64,000 bases of DNA from Paralichthys olivaceus (GCF_024713975.1 NC_091115.1:588501-652500); one strand, 5' to 3'. Shown: positions 23,845 through 36,719, counted from the stretch's first letter. The notes: generated from the letters alone by a model not told the origin. Numbers and translations: made by a program.

Positions 23845-24665
23845 GTCATCAATATCAAGTTCACTCAAATAATTCTGTTCCACCACTGGGGTGAGTTTCT
23901 AAATCTCTATTTTTAAAGTGTCACACTGTCGATGTTTTATATTGAGAGAAATCGGTTAAATCGAGATTTATTTAGTAAATTTTGAAACATTTTTGCAGAA
24001 GCTTTTTGAATTTGTCTTTTTATTGATTTTCACCTTCAGCTCAGATGAGAACTCTTGTTTGGTTCCGATGATTCAAACGAATGTGCTGGAAACCAGCAAA
24101 GAAGGAGCTGAAATTAAATTTATCGCAGACATCCGACACTTTTTGTTTTGATAATTCTGAATGTTTCTGATTGTGTTTGGTTTCTTTTGGATCAGAATGC
24201 TGTAATATCTGTTAATCATCTACCTCAGTGTTGGCTCATCATCGACAGAAGCTTTAATGACGTGGTTCTCCCTCCGTTATCTGAACACAGGCAGACCTGG
24301 GTTTCAAATGTCTGTGATTTTCTGGTGCAACTAAATCAAGTTGAATAATCGATAAACTGCCATCTAGTAACTTAGAAGAGGAAAACGCATTACCATCAAA
24401 TTAACTGGGTTGTATAAACGTGGGTTTTATATATTATTTGCACATTTTATTAACTTATTTTTCAGAGTCAGTGTGATTGAATGAGTGATATTGAATTAAA
24501 GGGCAATAATGTATTTCAGATGGTTTCCTGCCTTTGAATCAAGGAGGCGGAGTCAGTCCGTCCATTCTTTAATGAAATCTAAATTCAGCTGCAGAACATT
24601 CGAGCGTCACTCAGAGGAACACGGTTCGAAGTGATGGTTATTCTTCTGTCACAAGGTTCAGACAA

Positions 24666-25192
24666 TTAAAGGGAAAGTTTCACATTTTGGGAAATAACTT
24701 TGTTAACTTCAAATATCCAGGTTGTGTTTAGCCTTTAGCTTAGCATAAAAACAGAGTGTAATGGGACTATGTCTAACGCAGCTCCATTCAAATCTAATTA
24801 TCCCTGAGAACAACTTTTCTGATTGACACGTCGCCGTAAGTGTGATTAGCGGTGAAGCTAAATATTAACCTGAAAGACTTTTCTGGATAGTTTTAACTTT
24901 TGGACCAATCACAGGAAGTAGAGACGCTATTAAACAGTAGAAGAAGAAAAAGAAGAGGAAGCAGCTGCAGTCTTCTTCTCTGACGATAAAGTGAATGAAC
25001 CATCATGACGTTACCATGACAACCACATGAAGCTTCATTCATTTTCCCCATTCAAATTCTTTAGTCCTTAAATTACTCTGTGAAACTAAAACTGATCAGA
25101 TGAAACATGAACAAACAGGAAGCTTCGGACTCAGACAGGAAACGTCCTGAAACAAGAAGACAAAATAAAACTTTTCCCAAAATGTGGAACGT
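24666..25192. mobile_element. MITE-like non-autonomous DNA element
   Basis: The left end TTAAAGGGAAAGTTTCACATTT, continuing to TTGGGAAATAAC, is mirrored at the right end: 25167-25192 read on the minus strand gives GTTCCACATTTTGGGAAAAG. These are near-identical terminal inverted repeats about 525 bp apart. The interior carries TTTAGCTTAGCATAAA (about 24733), a core I know from dispersed repeats in teleost genomes. It also holds the CCAAT repeat (24889-24971), (GAA)n and an X-box-like GTTACCATGACAAC (25010-25023). There is no transposase. Precise ends and family need a repeat library. Confidence 0.65.
24889..24971 (+). repeat. Dispersed repeat fragment, partner of 602-668
   Basis: Shares ACTTTTGGACCAATCACAGG and the following AAGTAGAGAC with the minus strand of 602-668. 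It is nested in the MITE-like element, so 602-668 may be a piece of another copy of that element. Confidence 0.7.
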
Positions 25193-25662
25193 TGATCTGA
25201 ATCATTATTAAACGTTAGTTAACGTGAACTCTGCTGTTTGGTCGTCTTGAGACTCGGTGATGATTAATGATGAGGTGGTCGTTGTTCTGCATACTGTGTG
25301 TGCATTAATAATTCTATCAACAATAAGGAAAGACTTCCACCTGCGCTCAGTCTTCATCAGATCCTGTTCTCATGCATCGTCGTCTCACTTCAGACCTTTT
25401 CACCAAACTCTCATTTTCATGCAAAAACAAGAAAGAGCAATAGTGTGAGTGTTTCCTGAGCTTCAGAGCTGAAGCCTCTTCCTCTTTTTTATTTCCACCT
25501 TTTGATTATTGCCATGTTTATTTTGACAATCCTCAACTGTGATCTATTTTTGATAAAATAAAACTTCAACCCTGATCAGTTTGGATCCTCATGTGTTTCA
25601 GCCGACTGCACATGATGAGTCATGTTCTGTTGTTGTGTGTTTTCATCAACATTTCCACGAGG

Positions 25663-25708
<46 letters not shown>

Positions 25709-28450
25709 CCATCAGGATGAGGTGACGACAACAGTTCTTGCAACGTTAACTACAGTTACAGTTACATTCTCATTGTTTTGTGACCAAACACAAATAAAAT
25801 CTGTTCATGGTTTGATAAACCTTCAGGTGAGTGAGTCCTCAGTGAGGAAACTGTTTTCACGGGAACAATACGATTCAAGGGATTGAATTTAACATTTAAA
25901 TATAAATAAAAATAAAGGCAGTGTCAAATAGTTAATTATTACAGGAGAAAATATTAGTGATGAATGAATGGGATTCTGTCATCACTTCAGAGAACAGAGC
26001 CTCGGAGACCACAGAGAATCAATGTTTGAATGTTTCCGTTCGAAGAAGAAACGTTCACGTGTGAACCGAACGTTCAGCCGTGCATCTCCTCATGACAACA
26101 TTCTGTGACATGTGAACGATGTGAATCATCTTGTGTGAAGAGTCGATGTGAAGCTGCAGAAAGAAAAACCAGCAGATGTCATGAGAGAGATTCATGAAGA
26201 AGCAATAATGCATGAAAATACAGCATCATCAGCAAATGTGACGTGTTGGTTTGTTTGTGCATAAGAAACGTTCACTGTGCCTTAAACATAATGTGACTGA
26301 GTTAAAAACGTCTAATGCATCGGAGGGAGCAGAGAGGAGGAACGTGTGTATTTACTGTGTACTAGAACTGTAGGACGCACATAGAAATACTGTGTTGTAC
26401 TTTAATGTGTTGAATGTAACGTAAGTCTTCCTGGTCGCTGTTTTGAAAGAGAAAAAGAAAAATCTGCGTCTGTTTCTACGGAAGCTCAGAGAGGCCATGA
26501 CACAGTTTCCTGTTATTTTGTTGTGGACATAAAATAAAGGAACAGAATCTGTTCAGACTTTTCAGAGTCAGAATCAAACACTTAAAAAATGAAACTGTTT
26601 CCTCAGGATTAATAACTTGTGATATTGGGATCACGTCCTTCTGGGCTTCCGTAGGTCAGAGTTAAGCCCGCCCCCCCCCCCCCCGCCTGTTTCCCTGTCA
26701 TTTTTATTTTGCAGCTCATGAAACTGAAACGATTCCTCACATGTTCAGATTCAAACTTTATGTTATCGGTGTTTTTATTGATTATTTAAGACCTGAGATC
26801 AAAATGAAAACTCTGGGAAGAGAAAATAGTAAAAGTGACATCAGGTGGACTTGAAGCTCGACAGTTGATATGAGGTGAAACTAAACTCAGCTGGTCGAGA
26901 ACATTTAGTTGAAATAAAGATTTTTCATATTTACTGAAACACTTGATCACACAGGTGAGCTGACCTTTACTAAACCAAGCTAAATAAACTCTCATCATTT
27001 CACTTGAATAAAGACGGACGACTTCATTAAGACTCTTATTGTGAAACAGCTGCAGTTTGTCTCCGTGTGTTTCAGTCCGTGTTTCGTCTCCCGGTGTTTT
27101 TCCTGCTTCTGTCCTGAAAACAGCTGATTCAACGAAATAACTCTACGTCTGTAAAACCTCAACTCGTGTTGAAAATCTTAAATAATAGATTTTATTTTTG
27201 GTAACTTGTAGTATCTGTGTGTGTCGCTGTACGACAGGTGTAAAGTTAAATAAAAAGTAATATATATATATATTAATATACATGTTTGGCTTGGGATCGT
27301 ACAAACTGTTTATGCACAACGTTCTGAAGCTGGTTGTGTTTCATGTGGCCTTTTCTTTCTCTTCGATGTTCTGCAATGTTGTAAATGATCTGTATCATAT
27401 GACATCATGTATATAAAGTTAACGAGGCTTTATGTTTCTACATTTATGTTTAATAAATAAATGATCTGTGCTCAAACATGTGACTTTCCCTTCGTGTCTG
27501 ACACCGAGAGACTCAGAGGTCGAAGGTCACGGTGACCTGATGTTATAATGAAAGCAACACGTCAGGAACCTGCAGCGCTTCTACGGCCACAGGTCGAAGT
27601 GCACGTTGTACTTCTCAGAGTTTTTCTTTGCTCTGAGAGAAAAGTTTGAAACTAAGAAGTCGTGACCTGATGAGTTGAGTCATGCAGATCCAGGAAATAG
27701 CCTGCTCCCTGCTCCTGCAGCGTCCCAGGCCTCATTCAAAAGTAATGACTCCGAGCTGCAGGGAAACAGGATCCATTACCTCAGGATGTAAAGGGACCGA
27801 GCTCAGGCTGCAGATGGAAAAACCACCAGTGGACTCAGACCTTCGGTCTTGACTCAGCAGATGATGAATCCACTGCAAACGCCTCAGCTGCTTGTTCCCT
27901 CAGCCTCTGACTCGTCTGGGTTCAGGTCGCCGTGACGACAGGCCGAGTCAGAAACCAACCTCCTCCAGCTGTTGTAACATCAGGTGCTCGTCAGAGACTC
28001 GTCTCAGCTCAGCAGCGCTTTGACGTGAGATCACGTTTAAATGGTTCAAACAGATTCAGCGACTGAAGCAGCTTCACGTGAAACTCAGTGTCTCTGTGAC
28101 TCGTCTCTGAGCGGCTGAGAGACGAGAGCACTCGTCCTTTGTCTCTGAAACTCGGCTCCACCGCTCATTAATAAATGAGGCAGTTTCACTTCTGCTCTCG
28201 TGTGGCAACGGTAACAGGAGGACAAATCACTGTGTCCTCATGGACACTGTGAGGACACTCTGGGGACAATGTCCTCCTGGTGACCTGCAGGAATCCCCAG
28301 AGGGCAGAGCAGCGAACCACGGTAGTTAAGGTGGAAGCCTATGGTCTTATTTAAGGTGGAATTATCTGCACTGTTAACTTTTCATTAAGGAAGGGTGAGG
28401 CCAGAGAAGGTGAACAGGGAGCAGCTGGAGGAAGAGGTCATCAGAAAAAC
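25193..28450. other. Intergenic, no gene seen
   Basis: Contains (GT)n at 25664-25707 and C14 at 26671-26684. The stretch about 27690-27830 has complex composition and could be conserved non-coding DNA. No exon is recognised. Confidence 0.55.
25664..25707. repeat. (GT)n microsatellite
   Basis: About 22 uninterrupted GT dinucleotides. Confidence 0.95.
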
Positions 28451-28451
28451 C

Positions 28452-28756
28452 TCTTTATATACAGTCTCTGTCTTCATATAGAGTCTCTCTCTTCATATAG
28501 AGTCTCTGTCTTTATATAGAGTCTCTGTCTCTGTCTTTATATACAGTCTCTGTCTCTGTCTCTATATAGAGTCTCTGTCTCTATATAGAGTCTCTGTCTC
28601 TATATACAGTCTCTGTCTCTGTCTCTATATAGAGTCTCTGTCTCTGTCTCTATATAGAGTCTCTGTCTCTATATACAGTCTCTGTCTCTGTCTCTATATA
28701 GAGTCTCTGTCTCTGTCTTCATATAGAGTCTATGTCTCTATATACAGTCTCTGTCT
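28452..28756. repeat. Minisatellite with CTCTATATAGAG palindromes
   Basis: Irregular tandem units of the type GAGTCTCTGTCTCTATATA, alternating with ACAGTCTCTGTCTCTGTCT. Many units contain the 12-bp perfect palindrome CTCTATATAGAG. Confidence 0.9.
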
Positions 28757-30060
28757 GAAGTTTCATTAAGTCTTATTTCATTAAAACAATCAGTATAATC
28801 AGGATCAGCTTCACCACTGAGCAGATTTATCTACGCCCTCTCGGGGGTGCGGTCGGTGTACGAGCGGTTGTTGTCGTATAATCTTTGCGTTACACGCAGA
28901 CATCACTGCGCTTTATCACGCCCAGAAAGTTCTCTGATCTCTCAAATCTCAGTTGGGATTAGCCCGTAATCCAAAGACTCCCGTCCATTTGAAGATGTCA
29001 AGTGGACGCTCGTCATTAATCTGGGTCACAGCCGGAGTCATCAGTCACATTACCCAGCAGTCACCAGGGCTCGTTTGCTCTCTTCAGCTTCACGTCAGCT
29101 GACTCATGGTCACACGGTCACATGACGACCACGGATCTTTTTTGTGATCAAATTCTTTTAAATTTTAAATTTCTGCTCATTTCCAGAAAAATATCTGGAT
29201 TCATGAGAATCAGTTTAAATCTTTTGACTAAAAAAGTTGTTTGGATTTAAAACATCGTCAGAACAGGATGAAGAAGATTCTCGATCATCGATGGACGTTT
29301 GAAAACGTTCACGATGAAGAAACAAGGATTAAGATGTTTGTTGATTTGTAAACAGCTGATAATAAAATGTCAAATTAAATAGAAATAAAAGATTCAGATG
29401 CTAAAACCATGTTTTATTTTCACACTGGTTTGTTGTCTGTGTTATTATGTTTCACCTTTTTATTATTTCACTATATTTGCTGCGTGTGAATGAACTGACC
29501 AACGATTCAAAAATCACATTGTCAAAGAGAAGACGAAGTTTTATTCGTCATGTATAACTCGTCTATGAACCTGAGGAGTAAACGAGCCTCTGAGTTCACT
29601 GGTTTGTAATCTGCTGCTTTCTGTGTTTTACAGTTGATTTAAATATTATTATCATAATTGAACATTTGAGCATCTCAGCTCGGACTGAAACACGTTTGTG
29701 TTTCTCTGCTGAGGTGCGGAGTGAGGTCACTTCCTCTCTCGACACAGACTGCAGGGATTTTTTGGTTCTTATGATTTTTTAGGGTCGTACCAAAAGGGGG
29801 AGAGGGGGGGGGTGGGTGGGTGAGAACGTACGGTCGAGCACATGTGGACCTCTTCACAGACCGTGCACACAGACAGCTAAAGCTAATATCCCACACAGAG
29901 CTAATTGTTTAAGTTTCATGCACTGATGGTTCAACTGCAGCATTTGATCATTGAACGTGCACCAGTGAATCCCCCCCCCCCCCCGGATGGTGAGTGCTGC
30001 AAACTGCCAAGACCCTCAGAATAAATAGAGCCAGAATCCCCTCAAAGAGAGAGGAGCGTT
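28757..30060. other. Intergenic, no gene seen
   Basis: About 28810-29110 has a repeat-free, complex composition and might be a conserved element. C14 lies at 29971-29984. No coding exon is recognised. Confidence 0.5.
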
Positions 30061-30070
30061 CTAAAAATAG
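30061..30070 (+). promoter_or_regulatory. Perfect MEF2 site
   Basis: CTAAAAATAG, an exact match to the MEF2 consensus CTA(A/T)4TAG, sits just before a long (CA)n tract. Function is inferred from the motif only. Confidence 0.4.
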
Positions 30071-30072
30071 AT

Positions 30073-30074
<2 letters not shown>

Positions 30075-30127
<53 letters not shown>
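30075..30127. repeat. (CA)n microsatellite
   Basis: About 26 uninterrupted CA dinucleotides. Confidence 0.95.
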
Positions 30128-30133
<6 letters not shown>

Positions 30134-30243
30134 TGTATGCAGGGATTCCCTGAAGGTCACGTTTGGTGCTTTATGATCAGAAATGTGCAGAAATACTCCG
30201 AACACATAAAGAAACAACTGGTGGCTACATGTACTTGATAATA

Positions 30244-30249
<6 letters not shown>

Positions 30250-30278
<29 letters not shown>

Positions 30279-30305
30279 CATCATCATCATCATCATCATC
30301 ATCAT
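30250..30305. repeat. 56-bp perfect palindrome, (ATG)n joined to (ATC)n
   Basis: GAT triplets run up to a TGATCA centre at 30275-30280 and turn into ATC triplets, so the two 28-bp arms are perfectly complementary with no spacer. It could extrude as a cruciform or fold as a hairpin if transcribed. Confidence 0.95.
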
Positions 30306-30404
30306 TTACATTCAGAGATGAATATTATAACCAGATTACGAGACGTTCCTTGAGATGATGGTTTCAGATTCATTCTGTTTCCTGTTGTTCTGTCATCATG
30401 CGCT

Positions 30405-30440
30405 AACAGTCTTTATGCTAAGCTAAGCTAATCACGTCCT
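30405..30440 (-). repeat. Fragment of the TTAGCTTAGCATAAA repeat family
   Basis: The + strand reads TTTATGCTAAGCTAAGCTAA, the reverse complement of the core found at about 24733 and 56949. It is a short, probably truncated copy. Confidence 0.5.
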
Positions 30441-31880
30441 GCCTCTCCGTGAACTGGACAGTACGTTAGATGTTGTTGTTCCTGAAGACGGAACAAAAGC
30501 TTTTCTCAGTTTCACACTTTAATGTTTACGTTATCTCACACGCATGTATCATGTTAAACGTGTGGTCTATTTCCGTGAACAGTGGGCGTGCCCTGGCTCA
30601 GGAACATCCTCATTTCTAGACGGCCGGACGGGGAACAGCAATTTGCGTTTATTAGACCTCATCCACCACTAGATGGTGCTAATGTGTACAAATGTTTTAT
30701 TTCATTTTCGCTAATGTCTCACAAATTGGAGCGAAAGAGGATTTTCCATATTAAAGCCACAGTTCTTGAATAATTCAGAGACGTTATTTTATTCAGTGGA
30801 ACGTTTCTGAAATGGACGATTCTACGTCTCAGTCTATTTGAATATCTTTAACAGATCTGATGAAATATCTTGTTTATTTGGAGTAAAATAATAAATATAT
30901 GGCCATGTCATTGCATTGACGCTTCTCTGCTCCTCCTCCTCTGAGGTTATCTGAAGACTCGTCTCTTCCTGCGTCAATACGTCGCTCTGCTCGCTGACTT
31001 ACTGCCGTCCAGAGTGTTCCCATCGATCAGCCCATTGACGACGTGTCTCTCTCAGGTCAATGTTATGAAGATGAAACTACTATTTGGACATTGATGCGGT
31101 CAGATGATGTTTCTTTATTTACACTGAACCTTCAGACCGATCGCCACGGTCCGTCTGGGTGACAGGTGATGAATTCTCCAGACGACAGCAGATAAATCAA
31201 ATGACAGCTCATGTGCTGCCACTGGCCTTTGTCCCACGGATATAAAACATAACTCACCATCATTTATAAAGTTTACAGACCTCTTGGGTTCGACATCGAA
31301 GAAACCAAAGTAACGAGCAAAGATAAATTCAAACTTGCAGTGTTTCTGTTACCACGAGCTCCAGAGTGAATATGAAACCAGCGAACGTGGACGACACCTG
31401 AAGTGAATCTATGTCGGGTTCTGGAGATATAAGGACATGCTTTTATTTTAAAAGGGTCATCACGAGGTGCAGCGTGAGCTCGCTCACTGGTCGAACCTTG
31501 AATCTGTCCATTCCTGAAACATGACATCAGTGTTTTCTCAGCCTTTACTTTCACATTCCCTCCATCATCAGCAGCGTCGCTCTGCTCCGTGTCCGTTATC
31601 TCGTTCCTCCCCCATCTGTCACTTCCCTCTTCTCCTCGCTGGCTCTCCCGTGACGTGACTCTAATAATAGCTCCCTGAAGTCGGGCCCCCAAGGGCCGTG
31701 TGTTGGTCTTGAAGGGCACTGCATGAATTGGCCACGCTCTTTTCCCTGCATGCTACGAGGCCTATAAATAACTGTGGAGAAAGGAGGAGGATCTGCATGG
31801 ACATTATATAAGCATCCCGTGAGTTCATGAATGGGGGGGGGGGGCTTCCTTCATAAGTCCTGCAGCTGCTGCTGTAAACA

Positions 31881-31921
31881 CCCCCCCCCCCCCCCCCCCC
31901 CCAACACACACACACACACAT
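31881..31921. repeat. C22 tract followed by (CA)n
   Basis: Twenty-two C are followed by AACACACACA-type sequence. A G run lies about 40 bp upstream, so the two could pair as a C/G hairpin. Confidence 0.95.
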
Positions 31922-32100
31922 ACTCATCCACGTGTGAATATGAAGAACAGTTGAGGAAAATACTATTCTGTGATTTCATCATCTCAGAAACAACCTCAAC
32001 TCTGACGTCATGAGAGAGACGAGCTGCTGTCGTTAAATAAAGACGCAAAGTTCTATCTCATCTAATGAACCGTGAAGAAGAAGGAGAACTGTCCAGACGT

Positions 32101-32148
32101 CCCCACATGTTCCCCACATGTTCCCCACATGTTCCCCACATGTTCCCG
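32101..32148. repeat. 11-bp tandem repeat, 4 copies
   Basis: Units CCCCACATGTT repeat four times. Related ACATGTTCC or ACACGTTCC-type units occur near 2430-2485, 47108-47150 and, in inverse sense, at 50985-51033. Confidence 0.9.
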
Positions 32149-35100
32149 ACTGTACAAGTGAGTGAGATCTATTAAACTTGGATTTCTTGGAAGAATTCAT
32201 TTTTGTTTCCAGACCAGGTCAAATATGTTTGAGCTTCTGGAACAATCCCAGTTTCTCTGACGTACGACTGCAGATGTTTACGTGAACTTTCTTTCGACTG
32301 ATATTTATTTTCTCTCAGCTTTCAAACAATGAATCAAGAAGCATCTTTGTTTTCTCTCTTTTTTGAAACTTAATTCCACAGGAAACGAAGCGGTCAACCT
32401 GAGAGCAGGAACATTTGTAGAGCGACTGATGAATCCACCGTCAGAGCTTCACTTGGTCTGAAGGTGCGTGATGTTCGAATCGTGTCTCAGTATTTTGTTC
32501 TGGAGCAGCGAGTTTGTCTGATTAATATTTCATGTGGTTACATTAGATTTTCTCCATCTTCACTTTCCTCTCTCTCCCTCTCTCTCTCTCCATCTCCTGA
32601 GGTTTTCTCTGTGAGGTGGAGAGCGAGGAGATGAGAGGGCTGCAGGAAGAGATGGTGGCTGTGGAGAGAGTGAAGGGGGGGGGGGGGGAGAGTGATGAAG
32701 AGCCCCCTGGAAAGGAGGAAGGCTTAATGAGTACGTTGCCCCTGATTCTGGCACGAGCACGAGGCAGGAGATGACAGGACAGCGTGTTGCCGTGGGGGAT
32801 GGAGCGTCGGTCTGCATGAAGCAGAGGCATCACTCCTCCTCTTCCTCCTCTTCTTCCTCCTCCCCTTCCTACTCCTCTTCCTCCTCGGGTGCACAAAGAC
32901 CAGTCCACAGCTCAGCCTCTGAACACCGCAGCAGCTCGGCCTGTTGAGACGCTCACTGTGTAAAGTTCTGTGTTGTGGTCGAGAGACATCAAGATGCTGT
33001 CCGACCAATCACTGCTCCCCATCGTTTACCAGACACAAGACGTCACGAGAGAGGAAGCGCCCGGGCTCCGCTCCTCGTGTCCATCAATCCTCTGTTGTTT
33101 ACGTTTGTGCGTGTCTTCCTCTGTCAGCTGCTGCAGAAGCAGTGAGGACGTTGCTTCAGGTCAATCTCAACCTCAGAGTTTCTCAAACCTCATGAACACG
33201 TGAAGAGTCTTTACAGAGGACGTTGATTGAATCTGTTTGGGATCAGAACTTCACAGCAGATTGACCTGTGAAGCTTCGTATCAGCAGCAGATCCGTGTGA
33301 GCAGGTGAAGTTCACAGAGCAACTCTCAGTGACGGACTAACGAGCTGGAATTCAAAATAGTGCTCTGGTGTTCGCAGTGTAAATTAAGAAACTAATCCTC
33401 CTCATATCGGTGCCAATCACTGCAGCAGAGGAAGCTGAGGCCTTCAGGAGCTTAGTCACTGCCAACGTCAGCTGCTGATTGGCCGAGCAGCAGCAGGTGA
33501 ACAGGGGCTAAGAGCGCTCTCAAAGGTTCAAGTGCACATTAAACTTTCCACTTGGATTTTAGGTGCGGCTCTGTCTTCCATCTTCAGTTTCAGGGTTGTT
33601 GAAGCAGCAGCTGTAATCCGACACTCGGACAGTTATAGCAGCAGCGGCGGCGGCAGCTTCTCCTCCTTTGTGCCGCAGCGGCCTGCAGGGATCATCTAAC
33701 ACGAGATAAAGCACGGGCCAGGCAGCGACGTGTTTCAGGGAACGCCACGGGGATGAAATCATCCGAGGTGCATGTGTGCGCTCGCGTCAATGTGTGAATA
33801 TGTGCGTTCAGCACTACGTCAGCTGTTTGTCCACGTGTGTCTCAGTTCTTCTCCTCGTCAACTTTCCATGTTTTCATTCTTTCGTTCACAACACGTCGTC
33901 CAGCTGCTTTAATCCCTCTGGACTCACGGCTCTGACCTGTGGACCCTCGGTCACAAATGTGACTCTTCTAACAAACAGGATCAAACAGTGACATAACTAG
34001 AACATCATCCAGGACAGCTCGCACCTTCACCACGGCCCAACAGCCTCCGTATCAAACAGCGTGTAAATCCACCCCATCTGGATCTTTATCTGGATCTTCT
34101 CAAAACTGACACACTCGTCTGAATAAGTCTGATTGTTTTCATCAAATACACAAGTTTAAAAAATGAAATGAGGAAATGTTTGAAAAAAGGCTGGGGGTCA
34201 ACACAGATTAAACCAGCGGTGTTTCTACATCCGCTCTTCACCCTGAACCAGATCTGTGTGATTTCTGACAAAGACATTGGCTTCATCTAAAGTCAAACTG
34301 GATTATAATCCTGCACATTAAGCCTCTGAGGTCAAAGGTCATGAAAACATATGGACTGAAGCTCATCGCTCGTCTTTGCTTTCTGCAGATTGGCTGCACA
34401 TGGATGAGCGAACACGAAGCCATTTGTTTTCTCTTCAATACATGAAGCATTTAATTTCGACCTCGGGATCAAACGTGTGGTGGATTATTCTGCACACAGG
34501 TGCTGCGTCCTGGGACTCCACACGTTTCAAACACTACGTGTCTTGACTTTTATCTGTGTTGGTCAGTCAGAGATGATTTTCTTCCACTGGCATGTCTTCA
34601 GACTAAATTTAGTTTTCAGGAATTCACCACTTCATGCAGACGACATTTGGTTTGAGCAGCCGTGCGGCGGAACGTCTCCCAGCTGTCGGACAGTTACAGT
34701 GACAAACTAACACTGGAACTACAAATATAGTTCAGCCACAACCTTCATCTGCACCACAGACTCACACACAAGGACACACTCCTGGTACACAAAACATACG
34801 TTAACACAAATTCACCTTTTTCTGTTGATTTTGTTTTATTTCAGTTTAATTCTCTGCTAGATACTTTTATTTTGAAGCAGAACTTTTATTTTGAAATGTT
34901 GCCAAACAGTTAACAGCTGTATCCTAAATAAACCCAACTCCTCTGTTATTTCTGCTTAAAAAGAATCAGTATGTTAAAAAATATTTAGTTGTAATATCAT
35001 TTTTAAAACGTATTTAACGTACAATACTTAAGTTTATTTAAATCATGTGTCATTTGGTGTAAAAACGTTATTTCATCAGAGGAATCTCTTCATCGGTCTT

Positions 35101-35261
35101 TGTTTCTGTGTTATTAATAAAACTGGGAGCGCTTCCTGCTGATCTCTCAACTTCCTGCCCACCGCTCGTCCGTCTGCTGAGCTTCACTCCTGCTGCCAAC
35201 AAACACACGCTGACCTGCGGATGTACAACCGCTCCGAAGAACCAGGATTCAACGAGAACTG

Positions 35262-35303
35262 AAAACTGAAAACTGAAAACTGAAAACAGGAAACTGAAAA
35301 CTG
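35262..35303. repeat. 8-bp tandem repeat
   Basis: About five copies of AACTGAAA. Confidence 0.9.
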
Positions 35304-36705
35304 AACTCTTTTAAAATGAGCAGAAGAAGAAACGTGAGGAGCTGTCCGTGGTGCTGAATGTCAAAGGTCTGCAGCAGCTTCTTCCATCGTTTCGTCGCTG
35401 ATTCATCTTCAGAAAAGATTTTCTGTTAAAGACTAATAAAAAAAAACAAATCCTCAGATTGAGCTGCTTTTATGTTTGAGCTCAATATTCACTGGAGTCA
35501 AACCAGCGACGGATCAATAACCTTCTACATTACTTCTCTACATTAACCCTTTCAGTTCGAGGGAAAGTACAGCTGCAGTTAGCAGCATCTCATCAGGATT
35601 CAACTGAGTTCAACTTTAACAGCATCACTAAATATCACAGGACAGAAGGTTTTTATTGTTTTTCAGGTTGCCAGGTCCAAAGTGTCTAAAGGGTCAAAAG
35701 GTCAGAATCAATGGACTCAGCTGCAGACGTGGTCGATTCTTAAATCCGTTGATTGTTTGGAAATAAAAGAACAACTCCAGACTCGTTCTACATTCTATGA
35801 AGCTGAATACAGAGGAGAGAGTTCTCAAATTAAAGCTTCTGACTAAAACCTGCAGATTTTCCTCTGACGTCTGTACTTCTATTTAAAGCCTCTTGAACAC
35901 ACGTGATTCCATTTCTGAATTCTGAAGACGGTTGATAAATCCTCTGCCAGTAAAAGCACACGACTCCAGTGAGCAGAGCGTCTCTAACTTTAACGTCACA
36001 TCGCAGAGCTCCGCTCACTCGTCTGACCTGACTCACAATAGAGGTGAGATTAACGTCCGGGCTCCTGTGAATTCACGCTGAGTCTCAGAAGCTCAGATAA
36101 AGTTAAAGCCTCGCAGCTTCTCCGGTTCTCGAGTTTTACAATGAAGTAAATCCTCTGCTCGTTATCTCAGTGATCAGCACACGAGGCTACGTGTTCAAAC
36201 TAAATCAGATAAACAGGAAACAGTGCACGGCTTCAATCACTGAGGAACATGTGGACTCAGTCTACATCAGACCGTTATTTGTGGTTTGTATGCAATACAG
36301 ACCGGAGCAGTAGGGGGCAGTGTAGGGGCAGAAGGGGAATTTTTGGTGTCATCAAGTTTTCTAGTCACAAAATGCATATCCAGCTCCGAGCTGTGTGGAG
36401 CGCCCTCTTGTGGAATACTCCTGTTACATGTGTAAACTGTACGTGAACCATCAGGCTCATCGTGCGTCCGGTCGTCTACGAGCAGCGGAACAGGAAGTGA
36501 ATCTGTGACCTCGTCCGGATTTCAAACTGTCGTTGATTGATTCTTAATTAAACAGACTCGTGTTTATGAATCTAATGGTCAGTTGATGGGGATTTATTTT
36601 ACTTTTTGTTTGACTCTTGTCGTCTCTCTTCACCTTCGATCAGCTCACAATGGAATGAATCGATTTTAAAAATAAATAAATAAATGGACCTGCTGTTTTC
36701 TCCCC

Positions 36706-36719
36706 GTTACCATGGCAAC
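36706..36719. promoter_or_regulatory. RFX X-box palindrome
   Basis: GTTACCATGGCAAC is an exact RFX-type X-box, lying about 560 bp upstream of the kcna1 TATA-like box. Binding is inferred. Confidence 0.45.

Larger units (their letters stand above)
21894..24665. other. Intergenic with poly(C) and minisatellite tracts
   Basis: No gene is supported. It includes C36, a 16-bp minisatellite and (CAA)n, listed separately. An X-box-like GTCGCCATGGTAAC lies at 22952-22965. Confidence 0.6.
30441..36700. other. Intergenic, no gene seen
   Basis: Open frames here are at most about 150 codons and have no recognisable family. Segments 31560-31830 (with TATAAATA at 31763-31770) and 33470-33790 (with TCAAGTG at 33528-33534 and CCACTTGG at 33548-33555) have complex composition and are candidate regulatory elements. 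Repeats are listed separately. Confidence 0.5.

Noticed and set aside
31273..31719. 148-codon minus-strand frame
   Set aside because: No domain, no convincing splice sites and no codon-bias signal; it overlaps a stretch that looks regulatory.
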